NCBI GenBank assembly: GCA_027943335.1
Contig: BSBK01002159.1
Span: 1,662,001-1,726,000, forward strand
Reading direction: 5' to 3'
Origin: Chamaecyparis obtusa
Lineage: Eukaryota; Streptophyta; Pinopsida; Cupressales; Cupressaceae
Length of the DNA stretch: 64,000 bases
Shown here: piece after piece, positions 1 through 10,794 of the stretch
Position numbering within the stretch: position 1 is the stretch's first letter
How the letters are laid out: every line of letters starts with the position of its first letter
The notes under the pieces: generated by a model
Database searches by the model: none
What the model saw: the letters and a program-made list of their open reading frames with translations, nothing else
What the model was told of the DNA's origin: nothing
Made by a program: the position numbers and the translations under genes

Positions 1-1928
1 AGGCAGCCCTCTATTTAGAAGTAGATGAAAGATTGAAAGGCATCTTAGGGACATTTGATGAATGTAAGATTTGTCCTTGTAGATGTGCCTGAGCTTGTGA
101 TCGAGTAACTGCATTTGCTGATTGATTGTCTCTATCTTTTTGTACAATGGTAATAAGATTGCAATGTTCAGATTAGCAAGGTTCCACCATGTTTATGATA
201 GCATTGTTCCCAGAGTAAGCATAATTGACTTTAGCACCCATGTTAGGCTGAGAAGATGAATCTCCTTGACCATGTTTCATAAATGGTTCCATGAATGCTG
301 TATGATCATTATTGCTTTTATGATTATCAATTATAATTTCTCCATTATCAATTTTGTCTTGTATGAGATGCTTCAAGCATATGCAGTTATTAGTTTTATG
401 ACCCTTATTTCAATGGAAATCACATAAATTGGTCTCTTTCCACCATTTGGGTTTAGATTCAAGATCAAATGGTCGAATCTCAGGCAATGTGATGATTTTT
501 TTGGCCAACAGAGTTTTCATGGAAGACTCTAAAGATTCTCCAAGAGGAGTAAACTTGCATTTAGGATCTGTAGCCCAAGGTTTTTAGTCAGATGGCTTCT
601 TGTTTGATTCTATCACTTTTATTTTTGAAGCTTTGATGACTTGGGTACGAACATTGAGATTTAAAGTGGGTGCCTTAGATGGGCTACAGACATTGTCAAC
701 AATGCCATCCGTGACAATGCCTTTATTCTTGTTCCAATTTTTGTTCATGTCTTTGGAACTAGATCTAGATTTATACTTCTCTTTTTGGAGTGATATGTCT
801 CCCTTTTTCACAATAACTTTCTCAATTTTGATTGCATTATCTACCATATTATCAAATGATGTGTGATCTTGCATTTGTAAAGGGTAGTTGATTTTTGGAA
901 CAAGATTGTTGATGAAAATTTCCAGCTTCTCTATTTCTGGAATGGGTCTAGCATATAGAGAAAACTTCTTCCTCCATCATTTGAGGAAAGTTAGGAATGG
1001 TTCTCCTGGGTATTGTTTCAGATTACAAATGTCAATTATGGTGATTGGATGTTTGATGTTATAGGAGTATTGTTGATAGAATAGCTTGATTAAGTCCTCA
1101 AAAGTTTTGATTGTTGGACGCATTTTTGAGAACCAATGAATGGCTACTCCTCCCAGAGATCGAGGGAAAAGACACATTAGGTAGTTTGGTTCATGCATGA
1201 ACTCCATGGATTCAGTACATAATTCTCTGACATGATCTTGGGGATCAGAGTTTCCATCGTATTTTTCATATTTGGGCATTTCCACTCTCTTCGGGAATGG
1301 TGGCATGTAGAAGTCTTTATCAAATGGAAAAGGACATAGAGCCTCCATGGAGAACTCTTTAGGTTCCTTCTCTTTTTGAGTTTATTGAGCTTGACTTTCA
1401 TGGCATGCATCTGCTTCATCATAGCCAGTATAGGAGTTTCTTCCTCTTGAGTAATGATATCTTCGACATTAAAGTTGGGAGGAAATTTAGCTCCTTGTTG
1501 AGCTAACTCTAGAAAGTATGCTTCTTTCTCTTCACGCAAGAAATGCCTCATCATTTTCTTGAAGTTATCATCATTTTGATTTTGGGAAATCTCGGAAGGT
1601 GTGGCTTCTTGATCTACACCATGTTGAGATTGGTGTTCTGGGAGCCTTGGTTTGCTCCACCTTGAGACATGGTGCTATTGTGAGGACTGTTGGGAATTGA
1701 TTTAGGTGGGGTTAGTTGATGACCTATGTGAATCGATGTAGGAAGGGTGATGTAACCACCTTTCAAGAAAAGATTGCCAAGAGCATCTTCTCCAAAGAGA
1801 TTTGTGTCATAGGGTTGATGAAATGTCTCAAAAATCATAGAAGATATGGCTAAAGAGAATTTGGGTTTTTCTCCTTTTTTTTGCTGTAATGAAGCTCTAG
1901 TTTCCACCATTAACCTTGGGTGAAGCAA
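1..1928 (-). pseudogene. gag: Tat-like Gypsy gag, broken and partial
   Basis: This encodes the capsid/nucleocapsid polyprotein of a Ty3/Gypsy retrotransposon. Pieces in shifting frames read in order: an N-terminal segment from 1928 (MVETRAS...), a segment around 1554-1400 (REEKEAYFLELAQQGAKFPP), then the capsid core at about 1348-977 with YEKYDGNSDPQDHVREL, LFPRSLGGVAIHWFSK and FEDLIKLFYQQYSYNI, all typical of the plant retrotransposon Gag domain. A charged region follows, then a nucleocapsid-like Cys/His motif near 440-370 (CDFH..KGHKTNNC, followed by LKHLIQDKID), characteristic of Tat/Ogre-type Gag. At least two frameshifts and several stops interrupt it; the TGA between CDFH and NKGH is at a position that was probably Trp. 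Protease and pol would lie left of base 1. It cannot make a full Gag as it stands. Confidence 0.8.
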
Positions 1929-4207
1929 AAGAGCAAGATTAAGACAACTGAAGAATGACTTGATTCAAGAAGATCAAATGATGCAACCTTGTTAAGATTG
2001 GATTGATTAAAGATTAGATTGGACATAAATGAAGGATACTATGCCCTAGTAGTATGGGTAGATGCCCAAAAGATGGCAAACACGAGTTCGTAACACTTAG
2101 CCATTTTTTATGAAGATGGAATTGAAGATGATTGACAAGGTTTCAACACAAGATGCAAAAAGGGATTCAAATCGATAGATTAGAAGGCTAGATCAGACTC
2201 AAGATACCACTTTTGGGAAAATAATTAGATTCTTTCTAGTTTCTGCTATGTTCTCGACATAATGATTTTTTGACAGAATCTGGAAGTAGGCTGTAAAATT
2301 TGGATTTTTGGCAATTTTGGCAAGTTTTTGGCAATTTTTCAAAATTCTCATACAAGTTTCTCCAGGCTTGTACGAGTCTGGGTAAGCTCTAGCATGAAAA
2401 TTGACAAGAATCGTACAATGGTTGACACCAGGGTTTGGTTTTCTTTGACTTTTCCTGACAAAACTCATACAACAATATGCAAGCTCCCATACAAAAATCT
2501 GGGGGTTCTGATGTGACTTTTGGAAAAACTTGTATGACTTTCTAAGACTATGGGATGAATTTTGGACTCTAGAAAGGAATTTTGCTTCAGATTTTACAAA
2601 TTTTCAATTTTTAGAATTAGTTTGTTTGTAAATTTTCTTTGTCCAGGTTTGCAGATTCATGTAACAGTTTGGGATTATTCATTTTCAAAGGACCAAGTAG
2701 ATAGAAAACATGTAGAACAAAAAGAAACGGGAAGAAATCAATCATCTCAAAACAATGAACAAGGGAAAAAGCAACCTTGCACATGAACAAGCAATAGTGA
2801 CTTATTATGCTAATCTCTAGGAATGCTACTTGTGTATGTTCTCAAAAAGTTTTTCAATAACGCACATAGTCCTAGAAAATGAAAAATTGGCCTTGCTAAG
2901 GTGTTTAGTAATGGTCTGACTCTACAAATTTTATGATCTCAAGAGGGCGAACTCTAATCTAGGTGCATTGGGGTTTTGACACAGTTCAAGAATTTAATCA
3001 ATCAGGAGCTTCTAGGGAGATCTGACAGCCCAACAAGAGACCACACTTGTGGAGATTTCTTCCACAGAGACATTTATATAGCGGTTGTTGCTACCATGAT
3101 GAAAATGGCTATTACTGCTTGAGGTTTCATCTATGTTGTTGACCCAATAAAGGGAATGTCCACTACGGTTAACCCTCTCTAAAGGTGACTCACAAAAGAT
3201 ACCACATGGGGACTTGGTCTAGATCCAACGATTTGAGTTTCTGATACTACCCAAAAAGGGAGTAGAGAATAATCCTCCAGCCTTATCACTTTTACCCAAA
3301 TGCAACAAACATATTAATTTGACATGCTAAGATTGAAATCACCTCACCAAGGCTTGTAATGTCAACAATGATGTCTACCGAGCTCTCTAAGAGGGACCAA
3401 GAGAGAACGTACAGATCAAAGTTGAGGACCAAACCAATTAGAACATGAGATAATCACAGTAACCTCCCTACCTACAAGGGGATCTATCGTCAAGAAGAGC
3501 TTCACATGAAAAATAAGCGAATGAAGCCCACTCTCTTAAGATCATCCGTAAATAGTGTTCATAGGGCCTATTTACTATGTGTAACAGATATCCAAAAAGA
3601 AAATCTATATTCATTTTATAGCCCAAAACTGAAGTCTGTGATATGAAAGCAGGAAAAGTCACACAAGCTTGACACATGAGAGTTCATTTTTATATCCCAA
3701 AATGAAGTGTTATTAGATGCAACAGAATACCCGAGTTCCTCGCAACAGGCTTAGTAGATTTTTACCCATTTTGCAATTTTTTCTACACTTTCCCAATTAG
3801 AATCAGCAAGTACCAATCAAAAATAGAATATCTCAATTGTTAGGGCTGGCTGTTAGTCCAAATCCAAAAATCAAATTTGGAAAACTTCCTAAAAATTTGA
3901 AATGACAATTGAATTCTGATGCCAAAACTCGTACGACAATCAGTTACCTCCCGTACGACAATCCAGACCTGATACAACAGTGGGTCTCTACGCACATGAC
4001 AAAGTAAACTCCAAATGACAATGTATAAGAACTGATACGAGTCTCAAAAATACCAACTATCGTACGATAGTCAGAGGGTCCCGGTATGAATTTCTGACAA
4101 AACTCATACGAAAAATGTACAGATAGAAAATAAAGATCATAGTTTTGGCCTAAAAATGATAGAAAATTGATATAAATTGTTAGAAATGAAATGGAAACCC
4201 GTTTCAG
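1929..4207 (-). other. Untranslated leader of the Gypsy element
   Basis: About 2.3 kb lie between the primer-binding site and gag with no credible protein; the short ORFs here resemble nothing I know. It contains dispersed short motifs around GTACGA (near 2368, 3930, 3953 and 4063) and a shared string CTGACAAAACTCATAC (near 2455 and 4096), so the leader may contain an old internal duplication. Long leaders are known in Tat-lineage elements. Confidence 0.5.
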
Positions 4208-4226
4208 GGTCCCACAGTGGGTGCCA
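4208..4226 (-). other. Primer-binding site of the minus-strand Gypsy element
   Basis: On the minus strand TGGCACCCACTGTGGGACC lies four bases inside the LTR end at 4231. It starts with TGG, as expected for pairing with the CCA end of a tRNA. I do not assign the tRNA. Confidence 0.6.
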
Positions 4227-4230
4227 AAAA

Positions 4231-5472
4231 TGTGTGTGTGAAAATTGTACCTAGCTATGGACACAACACTTTAGTAAAACATTAGAGGTTAGCAAAATCA
4301 AAGAAATTTGTAACTAAATGAAACTAAGCTAATTAGGCAATTTACTGCCTTCTAGTAGGTGTGAGTATGGTATTCTCAAATTAGACCGAGATCAGTGATA
4401 ATGCAACACCTAAATGAAGGATTTAATGCTAAAAGATGAATGTAGAATGAATACAGATTAATCTATTTTTTTGGATTTTGAATGCAATAAGATGAAAAAA
4501 TGTATGAATCTAATATAGAATTGAATTGAAATGATATACAGATTATTCTAACAATGATATGAATTGATATGAAAAACTATGCAAAGCTATGAGGAACTAT
4601 GAATGATCTCACAAAGTCGCCTATTCGCAAAAGCTTGATTCTTCGTATGCAATTTTGCCAGAGTAATTATGCAAATTTGAGAGATAATTTGTGAAGAGAT
4701 GAGCCTTTATTTTATAGAAATCTAGGGCTTGAGAATGCATTGAGAAAATCCATAAATCACTCTTGATAAACTCAGGTTGATTCTTGAGTTAACAAGAAAT
4801 CATAATTAATTAACTCACAAAATCATGCAAAAATAACTTTTTGACTCAAATCAGAAGTTTAGATCAGCTTTCAACTCAAAATAGATGTTGAGTTTCAAAA
4901 AGATAACAACTTGAATTGATTTTTTGTTTTAAAGTTTAACTACTCTTTGAATGTGCATAGATAATTATGAATTAAATAAATAAATAAAGTGATTTATCTT
5001 CAACTTAATTGATTTTTGAATTAAAATAACTAATTTATGGGTTAATCAGTTATTTAATCAAACTGATATTCAAAAACTATATTATTAAATATTGACAACT
5101 TGAGTTTAATCAATTAAATAAGAATTCAACTGATTATTTATAAGATTTTTGATTTATTGTCAAAATTAAATAATATAATTTAGGAATAAATGTAATTAAA
5201 CAATTAAGTGGCAGAATTAAACTTAATTAATTAAATATTCAGAATATTCAATTAATCAAATTTTAGGATAAATAATGACATTTATCACCAAATAATATTT
5301 AATTAAAAATAATTAGGATAAATAGGAATATTCTCTAATGCAGAATTAAGATAATCAATTTTTGATAAACTGATGTGCAGATGTGCCTTAGGTTAGGACT
5401 TTGATGTTGATTTCATTTGATTTGAAGATGTAGGAAATTAATAAACCTATAGCCCATTTTTGGGGTATTACA
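4231..5472 (-). repeat. 5' LTR of the minus-strand Gypsy element
   Basis: On the minus strand this runs from TGTAATACCCCAAAAATGGG (5472) to ...CACACACA (4231), 1242 bp, very A+T-rich, with a TATA-like motif near 4717-4704. The boundary at 5472 is set by the abrupt start of Copia coding sequence at 5473, and the other boundary by the primer-binding site. The partner LTR is outside the window, so the ends are inferred. Confidence 0.65.
4704..4717 (-). promoter_or_regulatory. TATA-like element in the Gypsy LTR
   Basis: The minus strand reads CTATAAAATAAAGG about 480 bp before the end of the LTR, a plausible core promoter for the element's own transcript. Sequence match only. Confidence 0.4.
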
Positions 5473-8400
5473 ACTACAAAAGAGACAATTGAGATCACAA
5501 AGATAAGGGCAAAACGGTATGCTATGTTGTTGAAGAAGATGACACCGACACCGACATTGATGATGATATAGAGGTAGTGTTTGTTGCAATGAAAGATGAT
5601 TCTGAAGAGGAGGAAAGGTATGTAGAAACAACACTCATTTCTAAGGTTAGTAAAAATGATACTTGGATCATTGATAGTGGCTGTACACATCACATGACTG
5701 ATGATTAAGACAAGTTTGATCATCTTGAGCATTATAATGGAGGATCAATGAAAATGGGAAATGATACACCTTGTATGGTTAAAGGAAAAGGATCTATTTT
5801 GTTTAATGATAGAATTAGATGTGATAATGCTTACTATGTAAAAGGACTAAATTATAATTTTTTGAGTGTGGCACAACTTAATAACTTAGGTCACTGAGTG
5901 GCATTTGAAAGAAATAAGGTAAAAATCTACGATGAAAATGGAAAGCTTGCTGGAACAAGAGGACAATCAAAAAGTAATTTATTTTATCTTGACAATGCTC
6001 AGACTTCTTGTTTAGTAGTGAAAAATGAAGATGCATGGTTATGACATAAGAGGTTATGTCATGTAAATTTTGATAACATGATTAAGATCAGTAAAAAGAG
6101 AAAAGTTAGGGGATTGCCTAGCCTAACCAAACCTGATCATGTTATGTGTCATCAATGTCAGAAAGGGAAGATGAAAAAATCTAGTTTTAAAAGTAAGGAA
6201 TACTCATCTAAAGGTATTTTGGAGTTGGTTCACACTGACTTATGTGGTCCCATGAGAACTCAGAGCTACTATGGAGATAGATACTTTATTTTGTTTGTTG
6301 ATGACTATACTAGATTGATGACAGTTATGTTCTTAAAAGAAAAATTTGAGGCATTCGAACTGTTTGAATGGTATAAGGCTAAAGTAGAAAAAGAAACCGG
6401 AAAAGAATTGAAATGCTTAAGGTTTGATAGAGGAGGTGATTTTGTTTCTAATGAATTCACTAACTTTTGTAATGAGCATGGTATAAAAAGATAGGTTTTT
6501 GCACCTAGAACACCATAGTAGAATGGAATTGCTGAAAGGAGAAACAAATCTATTGTTGATTGTGCTAGAACATTGATGATTGAAAAAAATGTTGCACAAA
6601 TGTACTGGAGAGAGGCAGTTAGCACAACTGTATATGTCCTGAACCGAGTTCAACTAAAGAAAGACACAAAAAAGACACCCTATGAGTTATGGTTTGGATA
6701 CACACTGAGTGTAAGTTATTTCAGAATCTTTGGTAGAAAGTGTTCTATTCTAAAAGATGATAGGAATGGAAAATTTGACTCTAAAGGTGATGAAGGAATA
6801 TTCTTAGGATATTCTACTAAGAGTAAAGCTTATAAATGTCTGAACAAAGTTACTAATAAGATGATAGAAAGTGCTAATGTAAAAGTTGATGAGTTTACTG
6901 ACAAGAATGATGTAGAAAGATTGAAGGAGCCCGAAGACTATGGTAGGTTCACTTATGTTGAAGATCCAGAGTATCTACCGAAGCCACAGGCTAATTCTAC
7001 TGAGCATCAAGAAAATGTCGAGAATTAGCAAATGGAAACTGAGAATCAGGAAGAAGCTACCGAGCAAGAAATTGTACCTGAACATAATGAAGAACAAAGG
7101 AGAGATCAAGTGCTAGCAAGATTTTTCAGAAGACACCATCCTAAGAACCAAATCATTAGAGATAAGAAAGTTGGCATGCTGACTAGAAGTAAGTTAAGAC
7201 ATAACACATGCTTAGTTTGTGAGTTTGAATCAAAGAATGTTAGGGATGCTCTTACAAATGAGGAATGGATAAATGCTATGAATGAGGAGATTGAACAAAT
7301 TGAAAAGAATAAGACATGGACCTTAGTGCCTAGACTGAAAGATAAAAATGTTATTGGTACTAAGTGGATTTTTAGGAATAAGTTGAATGAGAATGGAGAA
7401 GTTACAAGGAATAAGGCAAGACTTGTTTGCAAAGGATATGCACAAGAAGAAGGTATTGATTATGGTGAAACCTTTTCACCTGTTGCTAGATTGGAAGGAG
7501 TTTAAATATTGCTTGTCTATGCTACACATAAGGGATTTAAGATATATCAAATGGATGTGAAATCAACATTTTTGAATGGAATTCTTGAGGAGGAGGTCTA
7601 CATAGAACAACCTGAAGGGTTTGTTGATCTGAATTAGAAAGACATGGTATGTATACTACAAAAAGCTTTATATGGACTAAATCAAGCACCAAGGGCATGG
7701 TATGAAATACTACATGCTTATCTTATCAGTATTGGCTTTGTAAGAACTAGTGAAAATAGTAATATGTATATGAAAGGAGATTCTGATGATAACATTTTGA
7801 TTGCTGCAATATTTGTTGATGATATAATCTTTGGTGGACAAGATCAGATTTGCAAATCTTTTTTTTATCAAATGAGAAAGGAATTTGAGATGTCTATGTT
7901 TGGAGAGATTAAATTCTTTCTAGGTTTGCAGATTATACAACAGAAAGATGGGATTTTCATCACTCAATCAAAATACATTAAAGAAGTATTGAAAACTTTT
8001 GGCATGGAAGATGCTAAACCTATGGGAACCCTAATGGTAACTGGCTACAAATTGACAAAGGATGATGAATCTACTGGGGTAAATTAGACTGTATACCAAT
8101 CTATGATTGGTAAACTGATGTATGTTGTACATAGTAGGCCTGATATTGCACATGTAGTGGGGATTATGGAATGATTTTCTACCAATCCTAAAGATTCACA
8201 TATGGTTTCTATAAAGACAATCTTGAGATACTTGAAGAAAATAGAGGATTATGGATTATGGTACACATTGGAAGGAAAATTTGAACTAAAAGTTTACACT
8301 GATGCATATTGGGCTGGAAACATAGATGACCGAAAGAGCACAACCGGTGGAACATTCTTTTTAGGGGAAAGGCTTGTGACTTGGATTAGCAAGAAACAAG

Positions 8401-8765
8401 CATGCATTTCTCAGTCCATTGCTAAAGTAGAGTATGTTGCTACTACTGCAAATTGTTCAAATATAGCTTGGATGAGACAAGTGTTAGAAGGAATGAATGA
8501 GGTAATCACTGACCCAGTGATTATATATTGTGACACCACCAGTGCTATAAATATTTCTAAGAATCCTATGATGCATTCAAAGACAAAGCATATATCTATT
8601 AAGTATCACTAATTAAGAGAACAAGTTCAAGAGAAGAAAGTACAACTAGAATTTATAACATCTAAGGAATAACTTGCTGACATCTTTACTAAACCATTAC
8701 CAAAGGACACATTTGAATATTTGAGAACTAGACTTGGGGTCCATCCCCTATCTACCAGTCACTGA
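5473..8765 (+). pseudogene. pol: Copia pol: protease, integrase, reverse transcriptase, RNase H
   Basis: This is the polyprotein that would process, copy and integrate a Copia element. Visible in order: protease DSGCTHHM near 5657; integrase from about 6078, with the HTDLCGP start of the catalytic core, the FDRGGDF aspartate motif near 6423 and NGIAERRN near 6522; reverse transcriptase from about 7250 ([25 protein letters not shown], then VDDIIFGG near 7818); RNase H near 8297-8610 (TDAYWAG, DRKSTTGG, SKTKHISIKYH); and an end at ADIFTKPLP...LGVHP. At least a dozen in-frame stops occur (for example 5706, 5897, 6492, 6516, 6519, 7503, 7635, 8085, 8171, 8610), with little frameshifting. Many are TAG where Gln is expected, and two adjacent TAGs replace QQ of the conserved PQQNG motif. 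Upstream of 5473 the reading is cut by the Gypsy insertion. Dead as a gene, but only moderately old. Confidence 0.92.
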
Positions 8766-9266
8766 GGTGAATTGGAGGTTGCATCAACCTAAACTTATCA
8801 GAAGATCATTCATGTTGATGCACATAGCTCACACTTTGGATTTTGTCTAAGGTTGTGAAAGATTGTAGAAGCTGGAACAAAAATTTGTTTATCTGTACAC
8901 TAAAGGTACATGATATGAGATTAACAATAGAGAATACTTGGCTATTGCAAAGGTGTTTGTATATTTTCTTTGGCATTGTTGTCAAAGGGAGAGAGAATGA
9001 ATATGGAAAATTAGTTACTGAGAACACACATAAAGGGAGATACTTGAATATTTGTTGCTGAGAACAAAGGGAATATGAGAGCTGAAAAGATCAAATCCAT
9101 AAGAAGAGTTTCCACTTGTAATGTTTTTATGTTTTGTAGTGATTAAACATATTAAATGCTTATCGAGCTACAACATTTTTCTTACATAGTTGTAGATTAC
9201 ATGTTTGGTATGTGTTTGGCATATTTTCATATTGCTTGTGTTTCCATCAATGCCAAAGGGAGAGAT
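8766..9266 (+). other. Copia 3' untranslated region and polypurine tract
   Basis: This spacer between the end of pol and the 3' LTR holds no credible ORF. It ends with CATCAATGCCAAAGGGAGAG, a polypurine tract abutting the LTR start TGATGAAC. The layout matches the tract of element A (near 22610). Confidence 0.6.
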
Positions 9267-9625
9267 TGATGAACTACAACTGATTGAATATCTGAATGAA
9301 CTAAAGAAATAGTGATTAGAGATCACCAAGTACTGAAATGATATGTAAGATGATTAAATCAGTCAATATGTTGTCATTGATGTCAACTAGTCTTGACAAT
9401 ACTTATCATGTTAGTTACAAACATCTAAATATCTTTTGAAGGAAGAAAAGATGAAGAACTGAGATATCTACATGTGAAAAAGATGAATATGATAGATAAA
9501 GATAAGGTAAACATTGGGTAACTTATTGATGAGTCTATGGCTTTATATTGTTGACTTGAGCATGTTACATTAATCTATTTTGAAGAAGAGATTTGAAATT
9601 GAACAAGTAAATGTGGTTGGTAATT

Positions 9626-9634
9626 AAAGATTTT
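9626..9634 (+). repeat. Left target-site duplication of the MULE
   Basis: AAAGATTTT here matches AAAGATTTC at 10786-10794 (8 of 9). A 9-bp duplication is typical of Mutator-like elements. Confidence 0.7.
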
Positions 9635-9639
9635 GATTA

Positions 9640-9780
9640 CAGGACATAATAACTTGGCCAAAATAACCCTGGATAGAATAACCCAACCACAATAACCCAA
9701 GGACAAAATAACCCAGGGTCATAATAACCCAATCCAAAATAACCCGTAGTCAAAATAACCCATGGACAAAATAACCCCAT
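9640..9780 (+). repeat. Left inverted terminal array, nine AATAACCC units
   Basis: Nine units of 14-16 bp with the conserved core AATAACCC and variable 7-9 bp linkers such as AAGGACAA and ATGGACAA. It pairs with 10630-10785 in inverted orientation, unit for unit. Confidence 0.9.
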
Positions 9781-9906
9781 AAGATTATAGAGAAAGGAAA
9801 ATAAAATTTATAAATTACAAGTATATTTATAAAAAACTTTTTTATTCAAATTTTAAATTAAAGTGTCAAATTATGAGCAATGCCTCTTATATAATCTAAA
9901 ATATTA

Positions 9907-10430
9907 TTAGAGTTCACGGTATTTTTTCCTCCTTGGTTGTGTAGTGTGTCCAACCATATATTGCTCTATTTTATTCTCTTGGAGACCCTGTTCTTTTTTC
10001 ACTGCTTTAATGAATTTCCAGACTGACATGCAATGATTGAAGCAATTCACTAAATCCTCTATGCAATCCCTCAATAGAATTATTAGTGTTGGGAAGATCA
10101 TCTTGAATAGGTGAATAGCAGTTCCACATTGTGATTGGAAACTTGGGTGACTGTCTGTTGCCTCTTCTAGTTAGTCTTCCAATCCACGTGTCTTCAAAAT
10201 AAAAAATTATAGGTTGCAAAGTCTCCTCATGTTCTATATAATAAGGAGATTGTAGAAGTGTTTTGAATACATTGATTACATATATTTGAGGCACAAAAGC
10301 TAATGCAATAAGTTTTTTGATCTCAAATGAAATTACTTCATCGACATTGTAACGTGTTTGTAGACCTTCTTCTTGAACTTTCATCCACAAGCACTGAGAG
10401 AAATGGAAAAAGAATCCCTGAATTATATCT
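9907..10430 (-). pseudogene. MULE-type transposase, C-terminal remnant
   Basis: Read on the minus strand from about 10430: a stretch resembling FFHFSQCLWMKVQEEGLQ, then MWMKVQEEGLQTRYN...IALAFVP, FEDTWIGRLTRRGNRQSP, FPITMWNCY and PNTNNSIEGLHRGF. A frameshift near 10040 leads to VWKFIKAVKKEQGLQ, IEQYMVGH and RRKKYREL, ending at 9907. This is the C-terminal part of MULE-type transposases, often annotated with FLYWCH/MULE domains: the (R/N)TNN-EGWH-like motif followed by WKFI..LKKEQ. The N-terminal DNA-binding domain and most of the catalytic core are absent, so it could not catalyse transposition. It lies between the inverted arrays and reads toward the left arm. The family call rests on recognised sequence; the sub-lineage is uncertain. 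Confidence 0.75.
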
Positions 10431-10629
10431 TTTCATAATAAATCTTATTTATCTTATTCCCATGAATTTGGCTTTATTTCTATAATTATTTACCATTTAT
10501 ACACTATTTAAGCATATTAAAGATGTTTAAAGGCTATTTTAGGGCTGTATAATGGATATATGGTCTAAAAATGACCTAAATATCCTCTATGGTGCCTCAC
10601 AATCTCTTTCTTAGCATACTAACTTGATC

Positions 10630-10785
10630 TAAAATGACCATGGGTTATTTTGTCCATGGGTTATTTTGACCGTGGGTTATTTTGACCATGGGTTATTGTG
10701 ACCATGGGTTATTGTGTCCTTGGGTTATTATGGCGGGGTTATTGTGTCCAGGGTTATTTTGGTCGGGTTATTATGTCTGGTTACC
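10630..10785 (-). repeat. Right inverted terminal array, nine GGTTATT units
   Basis: Nine units with the core GGGTTATT at 15-16 bp spacing (10643, 10659, 10675, 10691, 10707, 10723, 10737, 10752, 10766) form the reverse complement of the left array. Linkers are also partly conserved between arms (CCAAGGACA, CCATGGACA, CCTGGA). Confidence 0.9.
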
Positions 10786-10794
10786 AAAGATTTC
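10786..10794 (+). repeat. Right target-site duplication of the MULE
   Basis: AAAGATTTC matches AAAGATTTT at 9626-9634. Confidence 0.7.

Larger units (their letters stand above)
1..5472 (-). mobile_element. Tat-like Ty3/Gypsy element, 5' half (left part off the window)
   Basis: Read on the minus strand, the order is LTR (5472 to 4231), primer-binding site, a leader of about 2.3 kb, then gag running off the left edge. The LTR begins TGTAATACCCC and ends ...CACACA, so it has TG...CA ends. Copia protein-coding sequence starts directly at 5473, so this element appears to have inserted into the Copia element whose pol begins there. The other LTR and the target duplication lie outside the window. 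Lineage is inferred from the Gag sequence. Confidence 0.75.
9635..10785 (-). mobile_element. Decayed MULE with tandem-repeat inverted termini
   Basis: This 1151 bp element begins GATTACAGGACATAATAAC and ends GTTATTATGTCTGGTTACC, whose reverse complement matches the start at 12 of the first 16 bases and then across the whole arm. Each arm is built from nine copies of a 14-16 bp unit with the core AATAACCC: starts near 9648, 9662, 9677, 9691, 9707, 9723, 9738, 9754 and 9770, inverted as GGTTATT near 10643 to 10766. Flanking 9-bp duplications mark the insertion into the Copia LTR. Between the arms is the C-terminal part of a MULE-type transposase on the minus strand. It is an internally deleted, non-autonomous derivative. 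Confidence 0.85.

Noticed and set aside
600..866. Plus-strand 88-codon ORF.
   Set aside because: Shadow of the Gag reading on the minus strand.
2190..2215. TGGTATCTTGAGTCTGATC on the minus strand as a tRNA primer-binding site.
   Set aside because: It only partly resembles the initiator Met site, has no LTR end beside it, and a better site adjoins the LTR at 4208-4226.
6492..6521. In-frame TAGs at Gln positions as a sign of a reassigned genetic code (TAG = Gln).
   Set aside because: TAA and TGA stops and frameshifts also occur in the same genes, the context is a plant nuclear genome, and C-to-T decay at methylated CAG explains the bias.
9640..9780. AATAACCC array as telomeric or interstitial telomere repeat.
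   Set aside because: The unit is 14-16 bp with variable linkers, not a 7-bp TTTAGGG repeat, and it is mirrored by an inverted array bounded by target duplications.
9640..10790. Regular short repeats as a CRISPR array.
   Set aside because: Eukaryotic transposon context; repeats are 8-bp cores with short linkers and occur as inverted pairs.
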